From positions 50,705 through 114,704 of the forward strand of contig JAEEGS010000009.1 of assembly GCA_016280445.1 (NCBI GenBank): a stretch of 64,000 nt of DNA. The letters are read 5' to 3'. Positions 18,799 through 26,937 of the stretch are shown here, piece after piece. Made by a program: the position numbers and the translations under genes. Position 1 is the first letter of the stretch, and every line of letters starts with the position of its first letter. Below the pieces are notes generated by a model, which worked only from the letters and a program-made list of their open reading frames with translations, did not search any database and had not been told where the DNA came from. Source of the stretch: Bacteroidaceae bacterium. Lineage in GTDB: Bacteria > Bacteroidota > Bacteroidia > Bacteroidales > Bacteroidaceae.

Positions 18799-19605
18799 AT
18801 GCAATATCTCTTTGCTGACATCACCATCACTCCCTATCCCGAGGCTGCAGGCGATATAGTAGCCGCTATGCTCGGAGAAATCGGTTTCGATTCTTTCGAG
18901 ATGAACGAAACAGGTCTTAAGGCATACATATCATCAGAACTTTTTGATGCCCAGTCGCTTGAAGAGACACTCGCAGCATTCTTCATGCCAGGGGTGACAC
19001 TCTCCCACTCTGTTCACACGCTGGCCGATAAAGATTGGAATGAGGAGTGGGAACAGCAGAGTTTTGACCCTGTGTTGGAACGGGAATTTGGTATCAAACT
19101 CAACCCGCGCATGGCATTCGGTTCTGGTTCCCACGACACAACTCATCAGTTAGTTTCACTTCTTTTTCAGCAAGATTTCTCTGGACAACATGTACTCGAC
19201 ATGGGCACAGGAACAGGTGTGTTGGCTATCGCTATGGCCTTGCGTGGAGCCGAGACAATCGTAGCTATTGATATCGATGAACATAGTGTTGAGAATGCCA
19301 TCGAAAATATGGCACTCAACCATATTACGCATGCACAAGTAAAACTGGGAGATGCCACTTCCATCGAGGGCAAGTTCCACACTATCGTGGCCAATATCCA
19401 CAAAAATATTCTCATTGCCGACCTGCCGGTTTACGTACAACATCTTGTTTCTGATGGGCAAATCATCCTCTCCGGTTTCTTCATCAGCGATGTTCCCGAC
19501 ATGGAAAAGGCTGCAAGAGACAATCACCTCTCCGTCCGACAGGTTGTCGAGCAAAACAGTTGGGCTGTAATGGTTTTAGGAAAAGACCCCGACACCAATC
19601 AATAA
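18799..19605 (+). CDS. prmA: Ribosomal protein L11 methyltransferase
   Basis: Methylates ribosomal protein L11 using S-adenosylmethionine. An N-terminal ferredoxin-like substrate-binding domain (about 1-70) precedes the class I methyltransferase domain with motif I LDMGTGTGVLAIA at about 135-147, VAIDIDEHSV and VANIHKNIL (the NPPY-like site, here ANI). The NPRMAFGSGSHDTT segment is characteristic of PrmA. The 268-residue length is slightly below the E. coli protein (293). Confidence 0.93.
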   Translation: MQYLFADITITPYPEAAGDIVAAMLGEIGFDSFEMNETGLKAYISSELFDAQSLEETLAAFFMPGVTLSHSVHTLADKDWNEEWEQQSFDPVLEREFGIKLNPRMAFGSGSHDTTHQLVSLLFQQDFSGQHVLDMGTGTGVLAIAMALRGAETIVAIDIDEHSVENAIENMALNHITHAQVKLGDATSIEGKFHTIVANIHKNILIADLPVYVQHLVSDGQIILSGFFISDVPDMEKAARDNHLSVRQVVEQNSWAVMVLGKDPDTNQ

Positions 19606-19643
19606 ACCATAAGGATGACACTCATTCTATAAGAAAAGTAAAC

Positions 19644-20456
19644 ATGAACGACTACCGACTCATCGCCGTAGATTTGGATGGAACACTTGTCAGAAGCGAC
19701 CAAACCATCTCTTCATATACACAAGAAGTGCTTCTTCGTGTCCAAAGGCAAGGAATAAAAGTTGTCATCGCTTCTGGCCGTCCCACCTATGGCACATTGC
19801 ATGTGGCCAACACGCTACATTTGGACGAGTTCGGTGGATATGTGATGAGTTACAACGGAGGTGAAATCTCCAACTGGGCAACCAAGGAGATGCTACATGC
19901 GCAGACATTGGACAGCGATGTGCTACCTTATATATATATGTTCGCGCGCGAACACGGAATGCCTATTATGACCTATGTGGGAAAGGAAGTGGTCAGCGAA
20001 GTGGCCGACAATGATTACATCCGTTACTCATCCATGCGCAACAGGATGCCTATCCGACAAGTTGGGAATTTCCTTGAAGCCACTCAGGGTGCACAGATTG
20101 TGAAGTGCATTATTGTGGGTGAGCCAGAACAACTCGTTTCGGTGGAAACCGAGTTGCAAACAGCATTAGGTCAGCGTGCCAGTGCATACCGTAGTGAGCC
20201 TTTCTTCCTTGAGATAGTTCCCCAGGGCATTGACAAAGCCCGCGGATTGGAAGTGCTTCTGCAAAAGACGGGCATTCGGCAAACTGAATTGATAGCCTTT
20301 GGCGATGGATATAACGACATCCCCATGCTGCAGTTTGCGGGTATGGGCATAGCTATGGAAAATGCCAATGAAGAGATAAAGAAAGCCGCCGACATGGTTA
20401 CATGTAACAACAATGACGACGGTGTGGCACTTGCTCTAGAAAAACTCTTGTTCTAA
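19644..20456 (+). CDS. Cof-type HAD-superfamily phosphatase
   Basis: A 270-residue sugar or nucleotide phosphatase of the Cof/YidA type with a C2 cap. Motif I is AVDLDGTLV with the nucleophile Asp, motif II is IASGRPT, and motifs III/IV are the Lys before GLEVLL and FGDGYNDIPML. The start at MNDYRLIAVDLDG is used; an open frame extends upstream into prmA but lacks family content. The substrate is not predictable. It ends the plus-strand run that began with kdgK. Confidence 0.9.
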   Translation: MNDYRLIAVDLDGTLVRSDQTISSYTQEVLLRVQRQGIKVVIASGRPTYGTLHVANTLHLDEFGGYVMSYNGGEISNWATKEMLHAQTLDSDVLPYIYMFAREHGMPIMTYVGKEVVSEVADNDYIRYSSMRNRMPIRQVGNFLEATQGAQIVKCIIVGEPEQLVSVETELQTALGQRASAYRSEPFFLEIVPQGIDKARGLEVLLQKTGIRQTELIAFGDGYNDIPMLQFAGMGIAMENANEEIKKAADMVTCNNNDDGVALALEKLLF

Positions 20457-20462
20457 TTTAAC

Positions 20463-20515
20463 AGAATAAAAAATGGGACCTCGCAGATATGTGTGTGCGA
20501 GGCCCCATCTTTTTT
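20463..20515. terminator. Bidirectional terminator between convergent genes
   Basis: A 13-bp stem with one A/C mismatch, 20473-20485 with 20496-20508, is flanked by an A run on the left and a T run on the right. It can stop both the HAD gene (+) and the carboxymuconolactone-decarboxylase-like gene (-). Confidence 0.85.
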
Positions 20516-20519
20516 ATGC

Positions 20520-21296
20520 TTAATCTTCAGGATATGCCTTGTTGACAGCCGTGAGGGCGTTGAGAGTTTTTGGGAAACCAATGTATGGAAGCATACCCGT
20601 AAGCACAGCAACCATTTCTCTCTTGCTGATGTTCATTTTCTTGCAGCCAATTCCGTGACTTTCAAGTTGAGGTTGCGCTACACCCATCGATGCCAAGAGG
20701 CAGAATGTGACGAGTTCGCGGTGCTGCATGTCAATACCGTTACGTGTATAGAAATCACCAAAACAGTAACTCTCCAAAAATTCCACGATGTGCTCCTGTC
20801 CCTTCGGTGCTTCTTTCTCCATCTTTTCCGCAGTGCCAGCACCGAAAATGCCGTCGATGTACTCACGGCCCTTCTCGCGACGGTTCTCAGGAGTTGTGGT
20901 ACCCTGATCATCAAGAGGCAGTTTGATGTCGTTGTCATCAAACACTTCATTCATCTCGAGCAGGAAGTCAATCATCTTTGAGAATCCCACGTATGGTACT
21001 GTCTGGTAGATGACTTCGCGGATTTCGCGTGGCTTCACACCCACATTGAGGCACACATCCACATATACTTTAAACTGGCGCATGGCATTACATCCGATGG
21101 TGCTAGCCAGGATGCACATACAACGCGTCTTCTCCAGCACAGGCTCCTCAGTCAGTTGAAGCGCCTCGTCGAAGGCGAAATTGTCAAATATCTGTGTCAG
21201 TTCCGGGTCACGCTTGAGCGTGTTGACCGAATTGCGCTGCGAGAAGAGTTTGCGTATCTGCTGGCGCGCATGTTCACTAATCTTCACTTCTTTCAT
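20520..21296 (-). CDS. Carboxymuconolactone decarboxylase family protein, two-domain
   Basis: A 258-residue protein with two AhpD/CMD-like helical domains (about 45-115 and 165-255). Each ends with a matching YVGFSKMIDFL / YIGFPKTLNAL motif. In redox-active AhpD-type members a CxxC pair and a His do the chemistry. Here the first domain has scattered cysteines (CMC, GCN) and Tyr at the usual His place, while the second keeps His in LESHGIGC but no CxxC. A function as peroxidase or decarboxylase is therefore uncertain. Confidence 0.82.
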   Translation of the reverse strand: MKEVKISEHARQQIRKLFSQRNSVNTLKRDPELTQIFDNFAFDEALQLTEEPVLEKTRCMCILASTIGCNAMRQFKVYVDVCLNVGVKPREIREVIYQTVPYVGFSKMIDFLLEMNEVFDDNDIKLPLDDQGTTTPENRREKGREYIDGIFGAGTAEKMEKEAPKGQEHIVEFLESYCFGDFYTRNGIDMQHRELVTFCLLASMGVAQPQLESHGIGCKKMNISKREMVAVLTGMLPYIGFPKTLNALTAVNKAYPED

Positions 21297-21630
21297 GGTT
21301 GGGTCTGTTGTTTGTTAAATTGAGTTTGCAAATATAGGACTTTTTTCTATTAGAACGAACATTTTTCCTTTTTTTTCACTTTTTTTTGTGCTTTCCATGC
21401 ATTCCTTCCATTTTTTCGACGATAAAGGCGTGTTTTTTCGGTGACAGGGAAATGAAATGCGGGATGTTTTGAATGAAGGACACAAATCACAATTCCGAGG
21501 GCTTTCATTGAGAATTTGCAAACAAAGAAAAGAAAAATGAAGGAAAAGAGAAAACATTAGGAGAAAAACATTAACTTTGCAACATCAAGAAAATGGAGAC
21601 ATTCACATTTAACTATAAAGACACAGAATT
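21297..21630. promoter_or_regulatory. Divergent promoter region (CMD-like gene / DUF4301 gene)
   Basis: A 334-base gap with no gene. The minus-strand box TATATTTGC at 21328-21336 serves the CMD-like gene. The plus-strand box TAACTTTGC at 21572-21580 serves the DUF4301 gene, giving a leader of about 45 bases. The middle is rich in A and T homopolymers; I see no repeat or palindrome of note. Confidence 0.6.
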
Positions 21631-23118
21631 ATGCTTACACAAGAAGACAAAGACTTTCTCGCAAAGAAAGGAATTTCAGAAGAGAAATTGAACGCTCAGT
21701 TGGAATGCTTCAAGACGGGATTTCCATGGCTGAAACTGGCTGGTGCCGCATCACCAGGGAATGGCATCACCATCCCATCAGAAGCAGAAAAGAAGGACTA
21801 TCTCGCAGCATGGGATGCTTACTTGGATGGCACCGGCAAGGTGTTGAAGTTTGTGCCAGCATCAGGTGCAGCCAGCCGTATGTTCAAGAACCTTTTTGAG
21901 TTTCTCGACAATGAAGAGAAAACGGATTTCATCCAGAAATTTGAGGCAAATCTCGACAAGTTCGCGTTCATCGATGACCTGAAGGCAGCCATTGCCAAGA
22001 ATGGTGGTGATGGAAGTGTGAAAACCGCGATTGCCACATTGCTGGGCGAGGACGGTCTTTCTTATGGCAAGTTGCCAAAGGGCCTGCTGAAGTTCCACAA
22101 GTATGAAGATGGCGCACGCACACCTGTGGAGGAGCACCTGGTGGAAGGTGCACTCTATGCAGGCGGCAAGAACGGCAAGGTGAGTGTACACTTCACTGTG
22201 AGCCCAGAACATCGCCCATTGTTCGAGGCATTGGTGGCAAAGGTGGCTCCAAAGTATGAAGAGAAATTCGGCGTGAAGTATTCTATCAGTTTCTCCGAGC
22301 AGAAGGCAAGCACCGACACGGTGGCCGCCAATCCCGACAACACGCCTTTCCGTGGCAAAGATGGCAAGATTCTCTTCCGTCCGGGCGGTCATGGCGCGCT
22401 GATTGAGAACCTGAACGACCTTGATGCTGATGTTATCTTCATCAAGAATATCGACAACGTGGTTCCCGACCGTTTGAAGGCTGAGACCGTTGAATACAAG
22501 AAACTGATTGCAGGTGTGCTGGTGAACAAACAGAAGAAAGCGTTTGAGTACCTCGAACTGCTCGACAGCGGCAAGTACACTCACGTAGAACTGGAGGAAA
22601 TCATCCGCTTCCTGCGCGACGAACTCTGCTGCCGCAACCCTGAACTGAAGGATTTGGAAGATGCCGAACTCGCCATCTATCTGAAGAAGAAACTGAACCG
22701 CCCCATGCGCGTGTGCGGTATGGTGAAGAATGTGGGCGAACCGGGTGGCGGTCCTTTCTTGGCATACAATCAGGACGGCACCATCAGTTTGCAGATTCTC
22801 GAAAGCAGCCAGATAGACAAGAACAACGCTGAATATTTGCAGATGTTCCAGAACGGTACCCATTTCAACCCTGTTGACCTCGTGTGCGCTGTGAAGGATT
22901 ACAAAGGCAACAAGTTCGACCTCACCCAATATGTTGACCCGCAAACAGGCTTCATCTCCAGCAAGAGCAAGGATGGCAAGGAACTCAAAGCGCTCGAATT
23001 GCCAGGTCTTTGGAATGGTGCCATGAGCGATTGGAACACCATCTTCGTGGAGGTTTCTCTCGGCACCTTCAATCCCGTGAAGACCGTGAACGACTTGCTG
23101 CGCGAACAACACCAATGA
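21631..23118 (+). CDS. DUF4301 family protein (possible nucleotidyltransferase)
   Basis: A 495-residue cytoplasmic protein of a family confined mainly to Bacteroidota. FVPASGAASRMFKNL near residue 75 resembles the glycine-rich NTP-binding start of sugar-nucleotide pyrophosphorylases. FRPGGHGALIENLNDLDADVIFIKNIDN near 250 resembles the substrate region of UDP-sugar pyrophosphorylases. A uridylyltransferase activity is therefore an inference from motif likeness, not shown. It has its own promoter and is followed 5 bases later by rsmG. Confidence 0.8.
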   Translation: MLTQEDKDFLAKKGISEEKLNAQLECFKTGFPWLKLAGAASPGNGITIPSEAEKKDYLAAWDAYLDGTGKVLKFVPASGAASRMFKNLFEFLDNEEKTDFIQKFEANLDKFAFIDDLKAAIAKNGGDGSVKTAIATLLGEDGLSYGKLPKGLLKFHKYEDGARTPVEEHLVEGALYAGGKNGKVSVHFTVSPEHRPLFEALVAKVAPKYEEKFGVKYSISFSEQKASTDTVAANPDNTPFRGKDGKILFRPGGHGALIENLNDLDADVIFIKNIDNVVPDRLKAETVEYKKLIAGVLVNKQKKAFEYLELLDSGKYTHVELEEIIRFLRDELCCRNPELKDLEDAELAIYLKKKLNRPMRVCGMVKNVGEPGGGPFLAYNQDGTISLQILESSQIDKNNAEYLQMFQNGTHFNPVDLVCAVKDYKGNKFDLTQYVDPQTGFISSKSKDGKELKALELPGLWNGAMSDWNTIFVEVSLGTFNPVKTVNDLLREQHQ

Positions 23119-23123
23119 TATGA

Positions 23124-23771
23124 ATGAGAATGCTCTCGTCTATGATAATTAGCAAGTATTTTCCTCATCTCACAGAGCTTCAGGTTGAGCAGTTTGCTCA
23201 ACTTGAGGCTCTTTATAATGACTGGAATGCCAAAATCAATGTGATTTCCCGCAAGGACATCCAGAACCTGTACGAGCACCATGTGCTGCACTCTTTGGGC
23301 ATCGCCAAAGTGGTGAATTTCAAGGATGGCACCACCGTTATGGATCTCGGAACAGGTGGTGGATTCCCTGGCATTCCCTTGGCGATTCTCTTCCCCAATG
23401 TGCAGTTTCATTTGGTGGACAGCATCGGGAAGAAGGTTAAAGTAGCAAATGAAGTGGCAACGGCTATTGGCCTGAAAAACGTTAAGTTCAGCCATGCAAG
23501 AGCGGAAGAAATCAAGGAGCGATACGACTTCGTGGTCACACGTGCTGTGATGCCGATGGTGGATTTGATGAAGGTGGCAAGAAAGAACATCAAACATGAG
23601 CAGCACAACGCGGTGCCCAATGGTATCATTGCCCTCAAAGGTGGTGAACTCAACAACGAGATTGCCTCGATGAAGAACATCTCCACCGTGTGGGAACTGA
23701 GCGATTTCTTCGAGGAAGAATATTTTAAGACCAAAAAGGTGGTTCATGTCACCATCATCAACAAGAAATGA
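23124..23771 (+). CDS. rsmG: 16S rRNA (guanine527-N7)-methyltransferase
   Basis: Methylates G527 of 16S rRNA; loss gives low-level streptomycin resistance in other bacteria. The protein has 215 residues from ATG 23124; starts at 23130 or 23142 are also possible. The SAM-binding motif VMDLGTGGGFPGIPLAI follows the family-typical NVISRKDIQNLYEHHVLHSL segment, and VTRAVMPM marks the later conserved region. Its stop overlaps the next start by four bases (ATGA). Confidence 0.94.
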   Translation: MRMLSSMIISKYFPHLTELQVEQFAQLEALYNDWNAKINVISRKDIQNLYEHHVLHSLGIAKVVNFKDGTTVMDLGTGGGFPGIPLAILFPNVQFHLVDSIGKKVKVANEVATAIGLKNVKFSHARAEEIKERYDFVVTRAVMPMVDLMKVARKNIKHEQHNAVPNGIIALKGGELNNEIASMKNISTVWELSDFFEEEYFKTKKVVHVTIINKK

Positions 23772-24409
23772 ACATCAAAGCCTTTGAAGTAAACCCGTTG
23801 GGTGAGAACTGTTATGTGGCAAGCGATGAAACAGGAGAGGCTGTCATCATCGATTGTGGCTGCTCCACAGAAAGTGAGTGGGCAGACATCAAGAAGTATC
23901 TTGCCGGAAACGACCTTCTGGTGAAGCACCTCTTGAACACGCACCTGCACTTCGACCACGTGTGGGGCAACACTTTCGTTTATCGTGATTTGGCCCTGCG
24001 TCCCGAAGCCAACTACGAAGACCTGCACATCTACGAGAATATGGACGAACAGATTCGTTCCGTCGTTGGCATGAGCATTCCTCACCCTCCCCTGCCTCCA
24101 TTTGGCACTTCCCTACTCGACGGCAGCGAAATCACCTTCGGCAACTCGACGTTGAAGGTGCTCTCCACTCCTGGACATTCACGTGGCAGCATCTGCTTCT
24201 ATTCCGAAAAGGATGCCGTCCTCTTCTCTGGCGACACCCTCTTCTGTGGCAGTTGCGGACGTACAGATTTGGCAGGTGGCAGTTATCAATCCATCATGTT
24301 GAGCCTCAAGCGACTCTCCACCCTACCCGACGAGACGAAAGTGCTGTGCGGGCATGGTCCCTCCACGACCATCGGAAGGGAAAAGATGTACAATCCTTAT
24401 CTGGGATAA
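23768..24409 (+). CDS. MBL-fold metallo-hydrolase (glyoxalase II-like)
   Basis: A 213-residue metallo-beta-lactamase-fold hydrolase. The zinc-binding motif THLHFDHVWGN sits at about 58-68, a further His ligand is in STPGHSRGS, an Asp ligand in FSGDTLF, and the last His in LCGHGPSTT. The short form without the glyoxalase II C-terminal domain suggests a general thioester hydrolase; the substrate is unknown. Translation is probably coupled to rsmG through the ATGA overlap. Confidence 0.88.
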   Translation: MNIKAFEVNPLGENCYVASDETGEAVIIDCGCSTESEWADIKKYLAGNDLLVKHLLNTHLHFDHVWGNTFVYRDLALRPEANYEDLHIYENMDEQIRSVVGMSIPHPPLPPFGTSLLDGSEITFGNSTLKVLSTPGHSRGSICFYSEKDAVLFSGDTLFCGSCGRTDLAGGSYQSIMLSLKRLSTLPDETKVLCGHGPSTTIGREKMYNPYLG

Positions 24410-24447
24410 GGAGTATCCACACCCTCTTTCAGTCTTCTTCCACAAGG

Positions 24448-24516
24448 CTCGTGAGCTTAACGCCGTCACCCTCACGAGCCTTACGTCGTTACCCTCGTGA
24501 GCTTTGCGACGTAAGA
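24448..24516. repeat. Three-unit 23-bp degenerate repeat array
   Basis: Units at 24448-24470, 24471-24493 and 24494-24516 begin CTCGTGAGC, CTCACGAGC and CTCGTGAGC and continue with variants of TTAACGCCGTCACC. The first and second units also form an inverted repeat (GGCTCGTGAG with CTCACGAGCC). It lies in a 496-base gap between the metallo-hydrolase gene and the GTPase-locus promoter. Confidence 0.75.
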
Positions 24517-24670
24517 CTTTCACATATTCATGCTGCATGAACCACCCTTGTGTTTCGGCATAGAGTCTCTCCTTTTATCAATAAGATGTCCCATCTTTTT
24601 ATAGAACAAGGTCACTAGCGAGATTGAACACACGAAATCAACCCCTTTTTCACAAAAAAGTCATCTATTG

Positions 24671-24702
24671 TTTGGTTTGTACAAAAGAATTTACTTATTT
24701 TG
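24671..24702 (+). promoter_or_regulatory. Predicted promoter of the GTPase membrane locus
   Basis: TTTG at 24671-24674, 20 bases, then TTATTTTG at 24695-24702. The second box differs from TAnnTTTG in one base. Transcription would begin near 24708, leaving a leader of about 200 bases before the first gene. Confidence 0.55.
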
Positions 24703-24708
24703 CAAGTC

Positions 24709-24720
24709 TGTTCTAGAACA
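24709..24720. promoter_or_regulatory. 12-bp palindrome at the predicted transcription start
   Basis: TGTTCTAGAACA is a perfect palindrome immediately after the -7 box, a normal place for a repressor operator. The ten-base string TAGAACAAGG that includes its right half (24714-24723) recurs at 24602-24611, about 110 bases upstream. The binding protein is unknown. Confidence 0.45.
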
Positions 24721-24905
24721 AGGACATTATTTTGTTGAATTTCCGCTCGAACCCCAACCTCGAAAACAAGAAAGGAAAAACAAAAGGATACACTTTTTGA
24801 AATGTGTGCCTATGGTGCGCAGACTTCTCGGCAAGGTGTATCTATCTTGTTGTGAGTCTGCCCCAGCGGATTAAAAGATAACTAATTCAAATTTCATACA
24901 TAATC

Positions 24906-25964
24906 ATGGAACAAAGAAATTATCTGAAAATTTTATGGCTGGCTGCCTTTGTGGCTTTTGCAACTGTGAGTTGTTGGGCCACGGCAGAGTCTTTACATTT
25001 GCTTCTATCCACATGGCCGTTGGCGATGTGCTGGATTGTGACTGTAGGTTTTTTCATCATCGCATCATTAGGCACAAAGATGATTGTAGACAGCCTCAAT
25101 CAGAACATATACATGGAAAAAAGAGGAGCCCATTTGGTGGGTGGAATTATTATCGTGCTGATTTTTTGGCTGATATGCAGTATGCCGACGAATACGCACA
25201 CTTTCTTCTATCGTACGCTCATCAACGACGAAGTGACGACTGACATTTCCGCAACTCGTGGTTATTTGGGACAGATTAAGAACAACACAAACAACAAAAA
25301 TCAGGCCATGGCCCAAGTGAATGAACTGAAGAATCGTGTTGACGTGTTGTTGGGAGAACTGGAATCGGAAATCAAGAACGAGGCTAACCCCGGATTTGGC
25401 CCTCAATCGAAAGACATATTGAGAAGAATGGCGGCCTTGTTGGGTGTGGACAAGATTGATCAATTAACTTTCAAGGGAACTTCGAAGCAAGATCGTGACA
25501 AATTGTGCGATGCTTATCGAACAAAAGTATATCTTTTGGCAGATTCGAAAGCCACCAACATCATGGAACACATTCTGTCGCCCAATGCCGACATCTTGAA
25601 AGAAGTGAAACGCGATGATGATAATTTGGCGCTGATAAAGAAACACATCGATGACGAAACCATCGATTTGAATGACGCCAACGACATCAAAGATGTGTGT
25701 GACAAACTGAACACAGGATATAACACCGTCAAAAAGAACAAGGATTTCGTGAAATTCTCATCCAAAGCTGACGAAGCCATCTATACGGCTGATAATCCAG
25801 TGACCAAGGTGAAGAGAATGATTGATGTGTTCAAAGTGTGGGAGGATTTTTTGAAGGGAGAATACGCTGGACATGGTTTCATTTTCTGGGTAATCATCGC
25901 TGTCCTTGTTGACATTGCCGCTTTCATCTTTTTCGATTTAGCATTTAAGAAAGAAGATTATTAA
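24906..25964 (+). CDS. Four-TM membrane protein with large extracytoplasmic domain
   Basis: Not recognised. The 352 residues contain three N-terminal TM helices (about 8-28, 36-58 and 75-93), a mostly helical soluble region of about 225 residues, and a C-terminal TM helix (about 322-346) ending in a short charged tail. With both ends in the cytoplasm the soluble part would face the periplasm. It is rich in Lys, Asp and Asn and begins with a coiled-coil-like stretch (LGQIKNNTNNKNQAMAQVNE onward). First of four tightly spaced genes, 22 bases before the GTPase-like gene, so it could be the membrane platform of that locus. Confidence 0.7.
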   Translation: MEQRNYLKILWLAAFVAFATVSCWATAESLHLLLSTWPLAMCWIVTVGFFIIASLGTKMIVDSLNQNIYMEKRGAHLVGGIIIVLIFWLICSMPTNTHTFFYRTLINDEVTTDISATRGYLGQIKNNTNNKNQAMAQVNELKNRVDVLLGELESEIKNEANPGFGPQSKDILRRMAALLGVDKIDQLTFKGTSKQDRDKLCDAYRTKVYLLADSKATNIMEHILSPNADILKEVKRDDDNLALIKKHIDDETIDLNDANDIKDVCDKLNTGYNTVKKNKDFVKFSSKADEAIYTADNPVTKVKRMIDVFKVWEDFLKGEYAGHGFIFWVIIAVLVDIAAFIFFDLAFKKEDY

Positions 25965-25986
25965 TCATATTGTATCATTATACCAA

Positions 25987-26931
25987 ATGGCAGATTTGAA
26001 TTTTGACACGAAAAATGAAGAGCGCCCTTCTGTAACACCCGTGGATGAAACAGAAACGATTGAACAGATGCCTGAAAATCCAATACAGGTACCTGAGCAT
26101 AATCACGGATTAAGTTCGGAGGAATTAAACGACGCCAATAAAATTAAAGTAACGATAGCAGACTATAAGACCCCTTTGGTCATCTTGTTTGGTGCTCCAG
26201 CATGTGGCAAAACCATGACGCTCATCCGCTTGACAAGATATCTGCAAAGCAAAGGCTACACCGTGCAACCAGAAACTTCATTCCGTCCTGCATACGATAA
26301 GAACTACAGAGAGATGTGTGAGAACTTCGACACGATGATAAACAGTGAGGATGCCGCACAATCTACTGACAGAATCAGTTTCATGTTGGTGCAGGTGATG
26401 CGCAATGGAAGACCTTTATGCCAGATTTTGGAAGGACCGGGGGAATATTATTTCCATCCTGGTGCCCCGCAGGCACCTTTCCCAAAATATGTGAATGCTA
26501 TCATCAATAGCACCAATCGCAAAATTTGGGCCATCATGATAGAGCCTGACAAAACGAATCCACGCATGGATGTGGAAGCACGCAGGAACTATGTGAACAA
26601 AATACACAAACTGAAGACAAAAATCAGTCCACGAGACAAAGTGATTTTCATTTTCAACAAGATAGACGAGACGAATTTCGTCATTGGCCCTGGTCGCATC
26701 AATTATCCAGAGACGATGAAACGGACGAAATATTTGTATCCCAATATCTTTAATCGATTTACTAACGAAAATCCCATCACCAGATGGTTTGCCCCTTACA
26801 ACTTCGATTTCGTGGCTTTCCAGACAGGTGATTTCTCTGAAGCAGCGGATGGAACACTCACCTTTGAAGAAGGTCATGAGGTTTATCCACGCAAGTTATG
26901 GGACGTGATTATGAAACACATAAGAGGATAA
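25987..26931 (+). CDS. P-loop GTPase-like protein
   Basis: A soluble protein of 314 residues. After an acidic, probably disordered N-terminus (1-50) come a P-loop GAPACGKT (69-76) at the end of a hydrophobic strand, an ILEGPGE segment (147-153) where a G3/Walker B motif is expected, and NKID (224-227) after the strand VIFIFNKID, matching the guanine-specificity motif NKxD. This order suits a TRAFAC-type GTPase. The classical DxxG is replaced by EGPG, so G3 is unusual. Its membrane-protein neighbours suggest a switch acting at the membrane; the pathway is unknown. The next start is six bases after the stop. Confidence 0.72.
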   Translation: MADLNFDTKNEERPSVTPVDETETIEQMPENPIQVPEHNHGLSSEELNDANKIKVTIADYKTPLVILFGAPACGKTMTLIRLTRYLQSKGYTVQPETSFRPAYDKNYREMCENFDTMINSEDAAQSTDRISFMLVQVMRNGRPLCQILEGPGEYYFHPGAPQAPFPKYVNAIINSTNRKIWAIMIEPDKTNPRMDVEARRNYVNKIHKLKTKISPRDKVIFIFNKIDETNFVIGPGRINYPETMKRTKYLYPNIFNRFTNENPITRWFAPYNFDFVAFQTGDFSEAADGTLTFEEGHEVYPRKLWDVIMKHIRG

Positions 26932-26937
26932 CAGCCC

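Noticed and set aside
21862..23115. Long minus-strand open frame (417 codons) inside the DUF4301 gene
   Set aside because: It mirrors the codon pattern of the plus-strand gene, is rich in His/Cys/Val as antisense shadows are, and has no recognisable domain.
24448..24516. CRISPR array
   Set aside because: Units are contiguous, without spacers, and no cas gene is in the window.
24668..24874. Small open frame of 68 codons before the GTPase locus
   Set aside because: It begins upstream of the predicted promoter elements, its start would not be transcribed, and its composition is not protein-like.
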